Source: Echinicola shivajiensis (GTDB lineage Bacteria; Bacteroidota; Bacteroidia; Cytophagales; Cyclobacteriaceae). Taken from it: a stretch of DNA of 64,000 nucleotides. Position numbers and translations under genes: made by a program. The notes under the pieces were generated by a model. That model saw only the letters and a program-made list of their open reading frames with translations. It was not told where the DNA came from and did not search any database. Positions 36,986 through 45,355 of this stretch are shown here, piece after piece (within the stretch, counting starts at the first letter, position 1; each line of letters opens with the position of its first letter). The DNA lies in contig NZ_JAHHZM010000008.1 in the NCBI RefSeq assembly GCF_018642165.1, positions 124,001 through 188,000 on the forward strand. Reading direction: 5' to 3'.

Positions 36986-37498
36986 CTATTTTTCCATCTT
37001 AGTTCCACACCGTGAACAAGTGGTATTCTCTGGATTGCTCCAGAATCTCTCCATGATAGGAGGCAACTGGTTAACGATATCGGTTACTTCATGGTATTCT
37101 TCATAAAGTTTATTTCCGCAATTTTCACAATGCCAGATAAAACCGTCCTTTTCACCTTCCCTTCTGTAACGCTCAAACACTAAGCCTATAGTATTGGCAG
37201 GCCTTCTTGGACTATGTGGAACTTTTGGAGGCAAAAGAAAAATCTCACCCTCTTTGATGTGGATATCCTTTGGCTCACCATCCTCTATCACTTTCAGGAC
37301 AATATCCCCTTCCAACTGATAAAAAAACTCTTCTCCTTCATTGTAGTGATAATCTTTACGGGAATTTGGACCGCCCACTACCATCACAATAAAATCCTCA
37401 TTGCCTGTATAAACTTGCTGATTACCGATTGGTGGTTTTAAAAGATGTCTATTATCATCAATCCACTTTTTGAAGTTAAATGGCTTTGCTAATTTCAT
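36986..37498 (-). CDS. haaO: 3-hydroxyanthranilate 3,4-dioxygenase
   Basis: HAAO is a ferrous cupin dioxygenase that opens 3-hydroxyanthranilate to a product that cyclises to quinolinate. The ATG at 37498 gives the family N-terminus (MKLAKPFNFKKWID); the longer frame from 37522 adds nonconserved residues. The 170-residue protein shows the cupin metal set in the RKDYHYNEGEEFFYQ segment and the His in PKVPHSPRRP. The C-terminus has a second rubredoxin-like metal site with CENC and CSRC pairs, typical of bacterial HAAO. First gene of the haaO-kynU-kmo operon. Confidence 0.95.
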   Translation of the reverse strand: MKLAKPFNFKKWIDDNRHLLKPPIGNQQVYTGNEDFIVMVVGGPNSRKDYHYNEGEEFFYQLEGDIVLKVIEDGEPKDIHIKEGEIFLLPPKVPHSPRRPANTIGLVFERYRREGEKDGFIWHCENCGNKLYEEYHEVTDIVNQLPPIMERFWSNPENTTCSRCGTKMEK

Positions 37499-37837
37499 GG
37501 TAATTGTGGTCTTTGTATGCATCAGAAATATAAATACTTCCTCAGTATCAATGGTTTTTATTAAAGGTGTTTTTAACGCCCTAAAAGTAAAAAAAAACTA
37601 CCAGTTTATTGATTATTTCGCAAAATGGCTTCACCATTAAAAGCCATTAATTCCAAGATTATAGTTTACTCAAATCAAGACCTGACTTAATTAGGCCATT
37701 TTCAAACAACTAAATCCATAGCTGACTTCAATCTCCAAGCCAAAGCAATCAAAAACTAAATTGCTATAATAATTTCCTATTTTAGCCTCATATTAAACAA
37801 TTACTTCGAGCTTCATTAACCTCCACAATTAGATAAC
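37499..37837. other. Divergent spacer between haaO and the TPK-like gene
   Basis: About 340 AT-rich bases with no gene, repeat or clear promoter box on either strand. Confidence 0.45.
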
Positions 37838-38446
37838 ATGTCCTCGCACCACTTTGTTAAAGAGCAGCAAGAACCCGCCTTAATGATACTGGATACAAAA
37901 GGCTATAATTTCGCCCAATTATCCTCTTTACTGGAATGGGTCCCGACCGTAGTAGTTGCCCAAGACGCTATCGAAACGGTCATTTCTTGGGGAATCAAAA
38001 TCGACATCATTTTAGCTTCCTCAGAGTTCCAAAGAGAAAACCTGAACCTGCTGGAAGAACAGTACCCCATCCAATTCCTAACCGTCAAAAACAGCGATTT
38101 TCTCAATGAGGGATTACAATATTTAATCGCCTCTAAACATTCTGCAGTAAATATCATTGGCTTTGATCATCTAGAAGCTTTCAACTTGGAGGAAAAGCTG
38201 GATTTTCTAAATATTGTGATCTTTGACGGCCCCATCAGGTATTTTCCTGTGAGGGAAAAATCCTTTAAAAAGTGGTTCCCCGAAAGCTCATTACAAATTC
38301 ATGCTCCAGAAGGAAGTATAGTAGAGATAAAAACCGCCAATGAAAGCCATTTGCTCAAAATCAGCCATGCCACCTTTATTGAAACAGAAGAAGGCACAGT
38401 GACCTTTAACTCAATTAAACCTTTTTGGATTGGGGAAATGATCTAA
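37838..38446 (+). CDS. Thiamine pyrophosphokinase-like protein, divergent
   Basis: The 202-residue cytoplasmic protein opens with MSSHHFVKEQQEPALMILDTKG and then TVVVAQDAIETVISWGIKIDIIL, which resembles the catalytic-domain layout of thiamine pyrophosphokinases (a D..D metal/ATP site followed by a C-terminal beta region). The acidic GDFDS-like motif expected of an active enzyme is not evident: the corresponding stretch reads LASSEFQ. It may be a degenerate or repurposed member. No thiamine genes or TPP riboswitch are adjacent. It ends 11 bases from the convergent haem-protein gene. I hold the family assignment only loosely. Confidence 0.45.
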   Translation: MSSHHFVKEQQEPALMILDTKGYNFAQLSSLLEWVPTVVVAQDAIETVISWGIKIDIILASSEFQRENLNLLEEQYPIQFLTVKNSDFLNEGLQYLIASKHSAVNIIGFDHLEAFNLEEKLDFLNIVIFDGPIRYFPVREKSFKKWFPESSLQIHAPEGSIVEIKTANESHLLKISHATFIETEEGTVTFNSIKPFWIGEMI

Positions 38447-38457
38447 AAAAACAGGGA

Positions 38458-39111
38458 TTACAGCTTCTTGACCACTTCTTTTTTGGGGATGGAAATGCTC
38501 CACATTCCCCTCAGATCACCTACTTTATGACCTTTGGCCTTATCCTCAGGATACAGTTCATCCAACTTGGACATTGTTTCCTCTGTGATGTCTTTGCCAG
38601 GTTCCCCATGACAGTTCAAGCAGAGCTTACCAGGAATCTTTATAGCCTTGGTATAAAGCAGCACTTCACCTCCTGGCAATTCCTGCACATTGGGTTTACT
38701 CTCTATATTGTTTTCTTCATTGTATTCATAAGCCTGCAAAAGCATTTCCTCCATTTCATCGGGCTGATCTGAAGGATTTCTGTAATCATGGGATACTCGC
38801 CTAATTTCTACACCGTATTCACCACTTACTTTTTTAAGGCTTGAAAGTGCCTCCACATTACAGAATGCCACTGCTTCAGCTGCTCCCTTTTCTTCTAAAG
38901 CAGTAGTCAATTTAGTCATCAGTTCTTCTTGAGCAGCTGCACTGATCTCACCACCCCATTCCATGGCCTTATTGATAATATCCACATCACTTACCTTTTT
39001 GATCTCCATGGATTGGTTAACTTCTTCCAAAACCTGCTTGTCCACATGTTTTTCAGAATTACAGGCCAAGAAGCCCCATGCACATAAAGCAATTATCAAA
39101 AGTCTCTTCAT
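38458..39111 (-). CDS. Tll0287-like (DUF3365) haem-binding lipoprotein
   Basis: A 217-residue exported lipoprotein: N-terminal signal with lipobox GFLACN (Cys at about 17), then a PAS-like DUF3365 domain (about 60-210). A single CxxCH motif, CLNCHG, at about 171-176 indicates one covalently bound c-type haem. Related proteins such as cyanobacterial Tll0287 and soluble sensor domains bind haem for redox or signal roles. No transmembrane kinase partner is adjacent. Its partner and function are unknown. Confidence 0.82.
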   Translation of the reverse strand: MKRLLIIALCAWGFLACNSEKHVDKQVLEEVNQSMEIKKVSDVDIINKAMEWGGEISAAAQEELMTKLTTALEEKGAAEAVAFCNVEALSSLKKVSGEYGVEIRRVSHDYRNPSDQPDEMEEMLLQAYEYNEENNIESKPNVQELPGGEVLLYTKAIKIPGKLCLNCHGEPGKDITEETMSKLDELYPEDKAKGHKVGDLRGMWSISIPKKEVVKKL

Positions 39112-39246
39112 CTTTCAGCTAATTTGTAGATAAAGTTAATTGATTTTTTCCTGCATTTAAATCTAAGCCTGCTAAATGAAACAAAAGCCGAGTTGTTGAG
39201 ATTTAGAGATAGCTGATTATAGATACCAGAATCCCACTTATTTTCT

Positions 39247-39254
39247 TAATTTTG
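39247..39254 (+). promoter_or_regulatory. Bacteroidota -7 box of prfA (TAATTTTG)
   Basis: TAATTTTG matches TAnnTTTG and lies 23 bases before the prfA ATG. A -33 element is not obvious. Confidence 0.45.
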
Positions 39255-39277
39255 ATGCTTGAAAAGAAATTGAAATT

Positions 39278-40354
39278 ATGCTTGATAAGTTAGAGCACAT
39301 AAAAGACCGTTTTGAGGAAGTTGGACAGCTGATCATCCAGCCCGATGCTATGGCGGATATGAGCAAATACACTAAGCTCACCAAAGAATATAAGGACCTG
39401 GAAAAAATAGTAGCAGTTTATGACGAGTATAAATTGGTGCTGGAGAATATAGATAGTTCTAAGGAAATCCTGGAAAATGAAAAAGATCCTGATTTCAGAG
39501 ACATGGCCAAGGCCGAACTTGATGAATTAAAAGACAGACAGGTAGTATTGGAAAAGGACCTTAAGCAGATGCTTATCCCTAAAGATCCCAATGACTCTAA
39601 AGACTGTATCCTTGAGATCAGGAGTGGTACAGGAGGGGATGAAGCAGCAATTTTTGCTGGTGACCTTTTCAGAATGTACCAACGATTTGCAGAAAAGCAA
39701 AACTGGAACCTGACCATTCTCGATTTGACCTTTGGCTCAGCGGGAGGTTATAAGGAAATTATCAGTACCGTTTCCGGAGCAGACGTTTATGGAATGCTCA
39801 AATATGAATCGGGCGTTCACCGTGTACAAAGGGTTCCAGCCACTGAGACACAAGGCAGGGTACATACATCCGCTGCTACAGTTGCTGTTCTACCTGAAAT
39901 GGAAGATGTAGATGTGCAGATAGACATGAATGACGTACGTAAGGATACTTATTGTTCTTCAGGACCTGGAGGGCAGTCTGTAAACACCACGTATTCTGCA
40001 GTTAGACTGACACACGAACCAACTGGAATAGTAGTAACTTGTCAGGATCAGAAATCCCAGATCAAAAACTTCGAAAAGGCCCTAAAGGTACTGCGCTCTA
40101 GAATATATGAAATTGAGTTGGCCAAACACAATGAGGCTGTTGGTGCGCAGAGAAAATCAATGGTAGGAAGTGGTGACCGCTCTGATAAGATCAGAACCTA
40201 TAACTACCCACAAAGCCGAGTTACTGATCACAGGATCAACAAAACCGTTTACAATCTTCCCGATGTGGTGGAAGGAAATATTGAAGAGTTCATCAGTGCG
40301 CTGCGATTTGCAGAAAATGCTGAAAGGCTTAAAAACAGTGGCATGGAGGATTGA
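39278..40354 (+). CDS. prfA: Peptide chain release factor 1
   Basis: RF1 reads UAA and UAG stop codons and triggers peptide release on the ribosome. The 358-residue protein has the GGQ motif at 231-233 (SSGPGGQSVNT) and the discriminating PAT (187-189; RVPATETQGRVHTSA) that separates RF1 from RF2. The N-terminal coiled part (about 1-100) and C-terminal SVRTYNYPQ-like segment (KIRTYNYPQSRVTDHR) are present. Length is standard. PrmC, which methylates the GGQ Gln, is encoded at 41440, about 1.1 kb downstream and not in the same tight unit. Confidence 0.97.
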   Translation: MLDKLEHIKDRFEEVGQLIIQPDAMADMSKYTKLTKEYKDLEKIVAVYDEYKLVLENIDSSKEILENEKDPDFRDMAKAELDELKDRQVVLEKDLKQMLIPKDPNDSKDCILEIRSGTGGDEAAIFAGDLFRMYQRFAEKQNWNLTILDLTFGSAGGYKEIISTVSGADVYGMLKYESGVHRVQRVPATETQGRVHTSAATVAVLPEMEDVDVQIDMNDVRKDTYCSSGPGGQSVNTTYSAVRLTHEPTGIVVTCQDQKSQIKNFEKALKVLRSRIYEIELAKHNEAVGAQRKSMVGSGDRSDKIRTYNYPQSRVTDHRINKTVYNLPDVVEGNIEEFISALRFAENAERLKNSGMED

Positions 40355-40509
40355 TCTCCATGCCTTTTTCTTTAGCATACTTTTTTTTCACCGCTAATCA
40401 TTATTTTCTCCTCTCTACATGATTTTCGTCCTCTAGGATCATTTTGGGTATGATATATGTAGTGTATTCCGATTATTCTGAACACTACATAATCTATTAT
40501 CTACCTCAT

Positions 40510-41043
40510 ATGAAAATTCAAGGAGACAAGGGCGTAGCACTAGTATCCTGGGGCGGACAGCACTTCCACAAACTGTATCCCATGGCCAACAACCCAGCTA
40601 TTGCCAATAATTTAAAGGATAGTTTTCCACAGCCCTACACCATTCATGATGCTCGTGCATGGATAGAACACAATATAAAATTCAATCCTCCACAAAATTT
40701 TGCTATTGAAAAAAATGGCGAATTGGTAGGCTCTATTGGTGCAGAAAAAGGAAAGGATGAATTGCGAACCAATATGGAAATCGGCTTCTGGATAGGCCAA
40801 GCATATTGGGGACAGGGAATTGCTACTGAAGCCACAAAGCTTTTCGTCAATCACTTGTTTGAAAAATTTCCTGTCTATAGAGTATTTGCCACAGTTTTTG
40901 ATTTTAACATCCCGTGCTTGCGTGTCATCCAAAAGGCTGGGTTTCAAGAGGAGGCCATTTTAAAAAATGCCTTTATTAAAAATAATAAAGTAGGAGACAT
41001 CTATCAATATGTGATGCTCAAAGATGAATTTAAAAATAAATGA
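40510..41043 (+). CDS. GNAT family N-acetyltransferase
   Basis: The start is taken at ATG 40510, preceding a plausible fold; the frame upstream to 40444 is not conserved-looking. The 177-residue protein is a RimJ/RimL-like GNAT enzyme: LVGSIGAEKG beta-strands, the acetyl-CoA loop in IGFWIGQAYWGQGIATEAT (Q/R-x-x-G-x-G/A region), and the late RVIQKAGFQEEAIL motif. It probably transfers acetyl groups to an amine of a small molecule or ribosomal/peptide N-terminus; substrate unknown. It may share transcription with prfA, but a 155-base gap separates them. Confidence 0.86.
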   Translation: MKIQGDKGVALVSWGGQHFHKLYPMANNPAIANNLKDSFPQPYTIHDARAWIEHNIKFNPPQNFAIEKNGELVGSIGAEKGKDELRTNMEIGFWIGQAYWGQGIATEATKLFVNHLFEKFPVYRVFATVFDFNIPCLRVIQKAGFQEEAILKNAFIKNNKVGDIYQYVMLKDEFKNK

Positions 41044-41131
41044 TCAGCCATAAAATGGTAATGTAACTCTCAAAAACAGCAATTAACAACAACGTTTTCA
41101 ATGTTGGTCTGATTATTGATTTTTGAGAAGC

Positions 41132-41338
41132 ATGAAAAAATTTATCAAACATATCGGATTTTCACTGGTTCTATTCTTTCTTGTTTCAATGGTCACCAGT
41201 TCCTGCGTAGTATATGACCATCATCATGGACATTACTTCAAAAAGAGTTATAAAAAAGTCCCTTCTGGACATTTGAAAAACCATAATGGCCATCACCCCA
41301 AATATCATAAAAAAGGAAAAAAGAGAGGAAAATGGTAA
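41132..41338 (+). CDS. Small His/Lys-rich lipoprotein
   Basis: The ATG at 41132 starts a 68-residue protein with a hydrophobic N-terminus (about 9-22) and a lipobox-like VTSSC (Cys at about 25), so it is probably a membrane-anchored lipoprotein. The mature part is extremely His/Lys-rich (YDHHHGHYFKK, NGHHPKYHKKGKKRGKW), suggesting binding of a transition metal, nucleic acid or acidic polymer. I do not recognise a family. A perfect hairpin terminator lies just after it, supporting a real transcript. Confidence 0.65.
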   Translation: MKKFIKHIGFSLVLFFLVSMVTSSCVVYDHHHGHYFKKSYKKVPSGHLKNHNGHHPKYHKKGKKRGKW

Positions 41339-41343
41339 TAATT

Positions 41344-41368
41344 AAGACAGGGTTAATCCTGTCTTTTT
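41344..41368 (+). terminator. Terminator after the His-rich lipoprotein gene
   Basis: Perfect arms AAGACAGG (41344-41351) and CCTGTCTT (41358-41365) with a six-base loop and T run to 41368, six bases after the stop. Confidence 0.87.
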
Positions 41369-41413
41369 CCTTTTCTCATCTTATATCCAAATCTATTTCT
41401 TGCTAAAAACTTT

Positions 41414-41421
41414 TACCTTTG
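41414..41421 (+). promoter_or_regulatory. Bacteroidota -7 box of prmC (TACCTTTG)
   Basis: TACCTTTG matches TAnnTTTG and lies 18 bases before the prmC ATG, directly after the preceding terminator. Confidence 0.55.
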
Positions 41422-41439
41422 CCCAAAGCAAATTAAACC

Positions 41440-42279
41440 ATGAACGCTGCCAGGCAACTTTACAATTCTTTCCATTCCAAAATTCTAAGTATTTACCCAG
41501 ATCCTGAGGCTCAACAATTAGTATTTTGGCTCTTTGAGCATTTTCTTAGAATTAGCCGGGCAGACATTATTAGAAATATAGAAATTTCTGAAGTACCTGA
41601 ATCTCTTAATTTGGCCCTGAAGGAATTGGAATCTGGAAAACCAATCCAGTATATATTGGGCCATGCTCCCTTTTATGGGCGTGATTTTAAGGTTTCCCCT
41701 GCGGTGTTAATTCCCAGAAATGAAACCGAGGAACTGGTTCACCTTATCATTCAGGAAAACCAACAGCCTAATTTAAGGATATTGGATATTGGGACAGGTT
41801 CTGGTTGTATTCCCATTTCACTTTTTCTGGAAATGCAGCAACCTGAGACCCATGCTTTAGACATTAGTAATGAAGCACTGGAAATTGCCAAAGCAAATGC
41901 AACACAACTTCATGCAAAAATAAACTTCCACAAAACCGACATTTTAAAGGAAGAAATACCTCTGGAGGAGCTGGATATTTTGGTCAGCAACCCTCCCTAT
42001 GTGCGAATGCTGGAAAAAACATGGATGCGTAGCAATGTTCTGGACCATGAACCTGATTTGGCTTTATTTGTCACGGATGACGATCCACTGGTTTTCTATA
42101 GAACAATTGCCCAAAAGGGTTTAAATGCACTCAAGCCTGAAGGCAAGCTTTATTTTGAAATCAACGAGGCCCTAGGAAAGGAAATGATTAAGCTAATAAA
42201 AACCATGGGCTATTTAGATGTTACCATTCACAAAGATCTACAAGGAAAAGACCGCATGCTATCGGCCACTAAAAGATAA
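41440..42279 (+). CDS. prmC: Release factor glutamine methyltransferase PrmC
   Basis: PrmC N5-methylates the Gln of the GGQ motif in release factors, using S-adenosylmethionine. The 279-residue protein has the N-terminal helical release-factor-binding domain (about 1-70), YILGHAPFYGRDFKVSPAVLIPR linking segment, the SAM-binding LDIGTGSGCIP (Gly loop 118-122) and the catalytic NPPY at 184-187. Length fits. The stop is eight bases from the convergent HEAT-repeat gene. It has its own promoter box and presumably acts on the prfA product encoded upstream. Confidence 0.96.
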   Translation: MNAARQLYNSFHSKILSIYPDPEAQQLVFWLFEHFLRISRADIIRNIEISEVPESLNLALKELESGKPIQYILGHAPFYGRDFKVSPAVLIPRNETEELVHLIIQENQQPNLRILDIGTGSGCIPISLFLEMQQPETHALDISNEALEIAKANATQLHAKINFHKTDILKEEIPLEELDILVSNPPYVRMLEKTWMRSNVLDHEPDLALFVTDDDPLVFYRTIAQKGLNALKPEGKLYFEINEALGKEMIKLIKTMGYLDVTIHKDLQGKDRMLSATKR

Positions 42280-42287
42280 TTTAATCT

Positions 42288-42605
42288 CTATTCCAAACGC
42301 TCTACTGCCAATTTTCTAACTTCAGCATCTGGATCATGGAGAACAACAGAAGACAAAGTAGACTGTGTTTTCAATTTGCCAACAGCAATTTTTCGAACCT
42401 CTGCATCAGGATCATGAAGGGCGACTGATGCCAGCGTACTTTGGTTATTTAAATTTTCATCCTCTGTTTGAAAAGCTCCATGCATTTCCCCTTCATCTAC
42501 AGAAGAAACAATTACCTCATCAAAGGATTTTTTTGACTCATAGCGAACTTTCATGCAGGAATTAAGAGCTAACAAAAGACCTAATGCAACAAAAAGATTT
42601 TTCAT
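42288..42605 (-). CDS. Small lipoprotein with two HEAT-like repeats
   Basis: A 105-residue lipoprotein: signal (about 1-17) with lipobox ALNSC, a short acidic linker, then two near-identical HEAT-type repeats at about 53-79 and 80-105, sharing LHDPDAEVRK(I/L)AV. Such repeats usually form alpha-solenoids; two units alone are few, so it may act by dimerising or docking on a larger protein. No known family name is offered. It overlaps no gene and is convergent with prmC. Confidence 0.68.
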   Translation of the reverse strand: MKNLFVALGLLLALNSCMKVRYESKKSFDEVIVSSVDEGEMHGAFQTEDENLNNQSTLASVALHDPDAEVRKIAVGKLKTQSTLSSVVLHDPDAEVRKLAVERLE

Positions 42606-42682
42606 AGTACAGAATTAATCAAAAACTAAAACATTAAGTTATATCGATTCCTTTCAAATTCAAAATGATACAACAAATCAAA

Positions 42683-43336
42683 CTATAATATTGGATCACT
42701 TACTTTCTGAATGATGCGATGATTAATCCACCAAGCTAAGGCCATATTGGGCACCCAGCATAACCAAGCCACAATAGTATAGGCTGTAATGAATTCAGGG
42801 AAAATCATGTTTAAAAAGGGTAAATAAATCCTTAAGGTTACCGCGGCCCAACAAAGGGCATAACTATAGATCATCATCTTTTGATGACGGATGATCTCTT
42901 TTCTCAAAATATAAAAATAGGCTGCAAAAGTACTTGAGAACCAACATAAGCCTAAAATTATGAAACCCATTTTGGTCAACCAGGTACCAGTAGCATAAAA
43001 GCCCAAATAAAAGCCCGCTAAAGCTCCAAGCAGGCCACAAATCACATAAAACCGCCCAATCGTCCTATGAATTTTTATATGCTGATTTCTAATTTTTGTG
43101 CTAAACTGAACCCAACCGATCAGTAAAGCTATCCCTGCAAAAACTATATGAACATAAAAACCTAAGTTCCAAGCAAAACTATTTAGCAACACCAAACTTT
43201 TGGTTCCTAAAAAACCTATATCCCTATCATTCATAAAAATATAAACAAGAGGATACACTCCTATCAATAGGGAGAAAAGGGCGAATACGAACCACCTGAG
43301 TTTTTTCACGATAGAAAGGAAACTATTTCCCATCAA
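42683..43336 (-). CDS. DUF2306 membrane protein
   Basis: A 217-residue integral membrane protein with about six or seven transmembrane helices. The middle (FYVHIVFAGIALLIGWVQF ... IKIHRTIGRFYVICG) fits DUF2306, whose members have conserved His residues in the helices that may coordinate haem or a metal. Function is unknown. It is preceded on its strand by the GMC terminator at 43356-43393, so it is a separate transcription unit. Confidence 0.8.
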   Translation of the reverse strand: MMGNSFLSIVKKLRWFVFALFSLLIGVYPLVYIFMNDRDIGFLGTKSLVLLNSFAWNLGFYVHIVFAGIALLIGWVQFSTKIRNQHIKIHRTIGRFYVICGLLGALAGFYLGFYATGTWLTKMGFIILGLCWFSSTFAAYFYILRKEIIRHQKMMIYSYALCWAAVTLRIYLPFLNMIFPEFITAYTIVAWLCWVPNMALAWWINHRIIQKVSDPIL

Positions 43337-43355
43337 ATTAAGGAAATAGAACTAT

Positions 43356-43393
43356 AAAAAAAATCCCCTGATCAGAACCTTCCAAACAGGGGA
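43356..43393 (-). terminator. Terminator downstream of the second GMC oxidoreductase
   Basis: On the minus strand TCCCCTG (plus 43387-43393) pairs with CAGGGGA (plus 43364-43370) across a 16-base loop, followed by eight Ts (plus A run 43356-43363). It lies 180 bases after the stop at 43573. Confidence 0.75.
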
Positions 43394-43538
43394 CTTGTCA
43401 AACAACCGCAAATAATTAAGACAAAACTAATTACTTAAGTTATACTAGTAAATACATGTAATCATGTAATAAGCCCCATTTACGATCCTATCTAATCACT
43501 TTATTTATTTTCAGGAGATATCAACATGGATAGAACGA

Positions 43539-43566
43539 TAATCTTGATTCAACTTAATCAAGATTA
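43539..43566. repeat. Perfect 11-bp inverted repeat just after the second GMC gene
   Basis: TAATCTTGATT (43539-43549) and AATCAAGATTA (43556-43566) with a six-base spacer, ending seven bases past the GMC stop. It lacks a T run, so it is either an mRNA 3'-stability hairpin or part of an extended terminator. Confidence 0.5.
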
Positions 43567-43572
43567 GATATA

Positions 43573-45264
43573 CTATTTGTTTAACTCCTTCACAGCATAG
43601 TCAACAGCTCTTGCAGTAAAGGCCATATAGGTCAATGAAGGGTTTTGACAAGCAGAAGAAGTCATAAAAGAACCATCTGTAATAAACACATTTGGAACTT
43701 CATGCATCTGGTTAAATCCATTCAATACTGAAGTCTTTGGATCTCTACCCATTCTTGCCGTTCCCATCTCATGAATACAATGACCCGGAGGCGGGGCATT
43801 ATCATATGAGTTTATATTCATTGCACCAGCAGCTTCCAGCATTTCCTTTGCACTGTCCGCCATATCTTTACGCATGGCTTTTTCATTCTCTCCAAATTCA
43901 CAGTCAATATCCAAGGTCGGCAATCCATTGGGATCCAACTTATCATGGTTAAGGCTAACCTTATTATCATAATTTGGAAGCATCTCACCAAAGGCCTGAA
44001 TCCCCATCCCCCAATTGGCTGATGCCACAGTTTTGGATATTTTAAAATCAGCTCCTATTCCTTCAGCCCCAACTTCTCCACGGCCTCTACTTGCTCCTCC
44101 CTGATAACCATATCCACGAACAAAGGCATCCATTTTAGTAGCCTCGTTGATATTTCTGAATCTTGGGATATAGATACCGTTTGGCCTTCTACCATAGGTT
44201 GTTTTATCTTCAAACCCTTCAATCTTTCCAGATGCACCTACCCCATAATGATGGTCCATTAGGTTATGTCCTACCTGTTCACTTCCATTACCTAAGCCAT
44301 TAGGGAAGGCTTCTGAGATAGAGTTCAGTAAAATCCAGCTTGTTCCCAAAGTCGATGCATTCAAGAATATAATCTTTGCATAATATTCTATATATTCCTT
44401 GGTTTCGGCATCCATGATCCTTACACCATTGGCCTTGCCTGACTCCTTATCATATAGGACCTCCGTCACGATAGAGAATGGCCTCAGGGTCATATTTCCA
44501 GTCATCATAGCGGCAGGTAAAGTCACTCCATTACTACTAAAATACCCTGTAAAAGGGCATCCTCTTGTGCACAAACTTCTGTACTGGCAAGGACCACGAC
44601 CATTATGGGCTTCGGTAATATTTGATGAGCGACCAATGGTCATGATTCTGTCCGAAAATTGCCCCTTAATACGTGCAGCTACATGTTTTTCTACGCAGTT
44701 CATTTCCATGGCCTGTAGAAAATCACTATCTGGTAGTTGTGGGAGCCCTTCAGCCTGACCTGAAATTCCCGCAAACTTTTCCACATAACTGTACCAGGGA
44801 GCAATATCATTATACCTTACCGGCCAATCCACACCATGTCCATCCTTCAAATTGGCGCTAAAATCTATATCACTCAACCGGTAACACTGCCGGCCCCACA
44901 TTAAAGAACGACCTCCAACCTGATATCCTCTGATCCAGTTAAATGGTTTGACCTGATTGTAGGGATTTTCATTGTCATCCACCCAAAAATGCGCTGTAGT
45001 CTCGTCAAAAGCATAACATTTACTTTGGATGGGGTGCTTTTCTCTCATCTCATGAGTGGTTCTCCCTCCATGATCAAATTCCCATGGATTCATATTGGTG
45101 GTAGGGTAATCCTTGATATGCTCCACATTTCTCCCCCTTTCCAAGACCAAGGTTTTTAAGCCCTTTTCACTCAGTTCTTTGGCAGCCCAACCACCACTAA
45201 TACCTGAGCCAATTACGATAGCATCGTAAGTATGCTCCTTTTTGGCTTTAATATTTAAATTCAT
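43573..45264 (-). CDS. GMC family oxidoreductase (paralog 2)
   Basis: A 563-residue FAD enzyme of the glucose-methanol-choline oxidoreductase superfamily. The N-terminal FAD fold is VIGSGISGGWAAKEL (Gly loop about 18-23), with NTTG-like GRNVEHIKDYPTT and a C-terminal HxE-type active-site region (GHCIHEMGTARMG) and the closing NVFITDGSFMTSSACQNPSLT. A Cys-rich insert (CQYRSLCTRGC) is present in both paralogs. It is the downstream copy of a tandem pair, separated from the first by a terminator, and probably oxidises sugar or glycoside hydroxyls with electrons passed to a cytochrome or quinone. No signal peptide is evident; export may occur through the partner subunit's Tat signal. Confidence 0.9.
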   Translation of the reverse strand: MNLNIKAKKEHTYDAIVIGSGISGGWAAKELSEKGLKTLVLERGRNVEHIKDYPTTNMNPWEFDHGGRTTHEMREKHPIQSKCYAFDETTAHFWVDDNENPYNQVKPFNWIRGYQVGGRSLMWGRQCYRLSDIDFSANLKDGHGVDWPVRYNDIAPWYSYVEKFAGISGQAEGLPQLPDSDFLQAMEMNCVEKHVAARIKGQFSDRIMTIGRSSNITEAHNGRGPCQYRSLCTRGCPFTGYFSSNGVTLPAAMMTGNMTLRPFSIVTEVLYDKESGKANGVRIMDAETKEYIEYYAKIIFLNASTLGTSWILLNSISEAFPNGLGNGSEQVGHNLMDHHYGVGASGKIEGFEDKTTYGRRPNGIYIPRFRNINEATKMDAFVRGYGYQGGASRGRGEVGAEGIGADFKISKTVASANWGMGIQAFGEMLPNYDNKVSLNHDKLDPNGLPTLDIDCEFGENEKAMRKDMADSAKEMLEAAGAMNINSYDNAPPPGHCIHEMGTARMGRDPKTSVLNGFNQMHEVPNVFITDGSFMTSSACQNPSLTYMAFTARAVDYAVKELNK

Positions 45265-45322
45265 CTACTTTCATTTAATATCAGGAGTAAACCCCATCAT
45301 TAACACCTATGGTGGGAAAAGC

Positions 45323-45345
45323 AAAAAGCCGGCTCAAACCGGCTT
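45323..45345 (-). terminator. Terminator between the tandem GMC genes
   Basis: On the minus strand AAGCCGG (plus 45339-45345) and CCGGCTT (plus 45326-45332) form a stem with a six-base loop, followed by a T run (plus A run 45323-45327). It lies within the gap after the upstream GMC stop at 45356, implying attenuation of the second copy. Confidence 0.78.
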
Positions 45346-45355
45346 CTATAATAAA

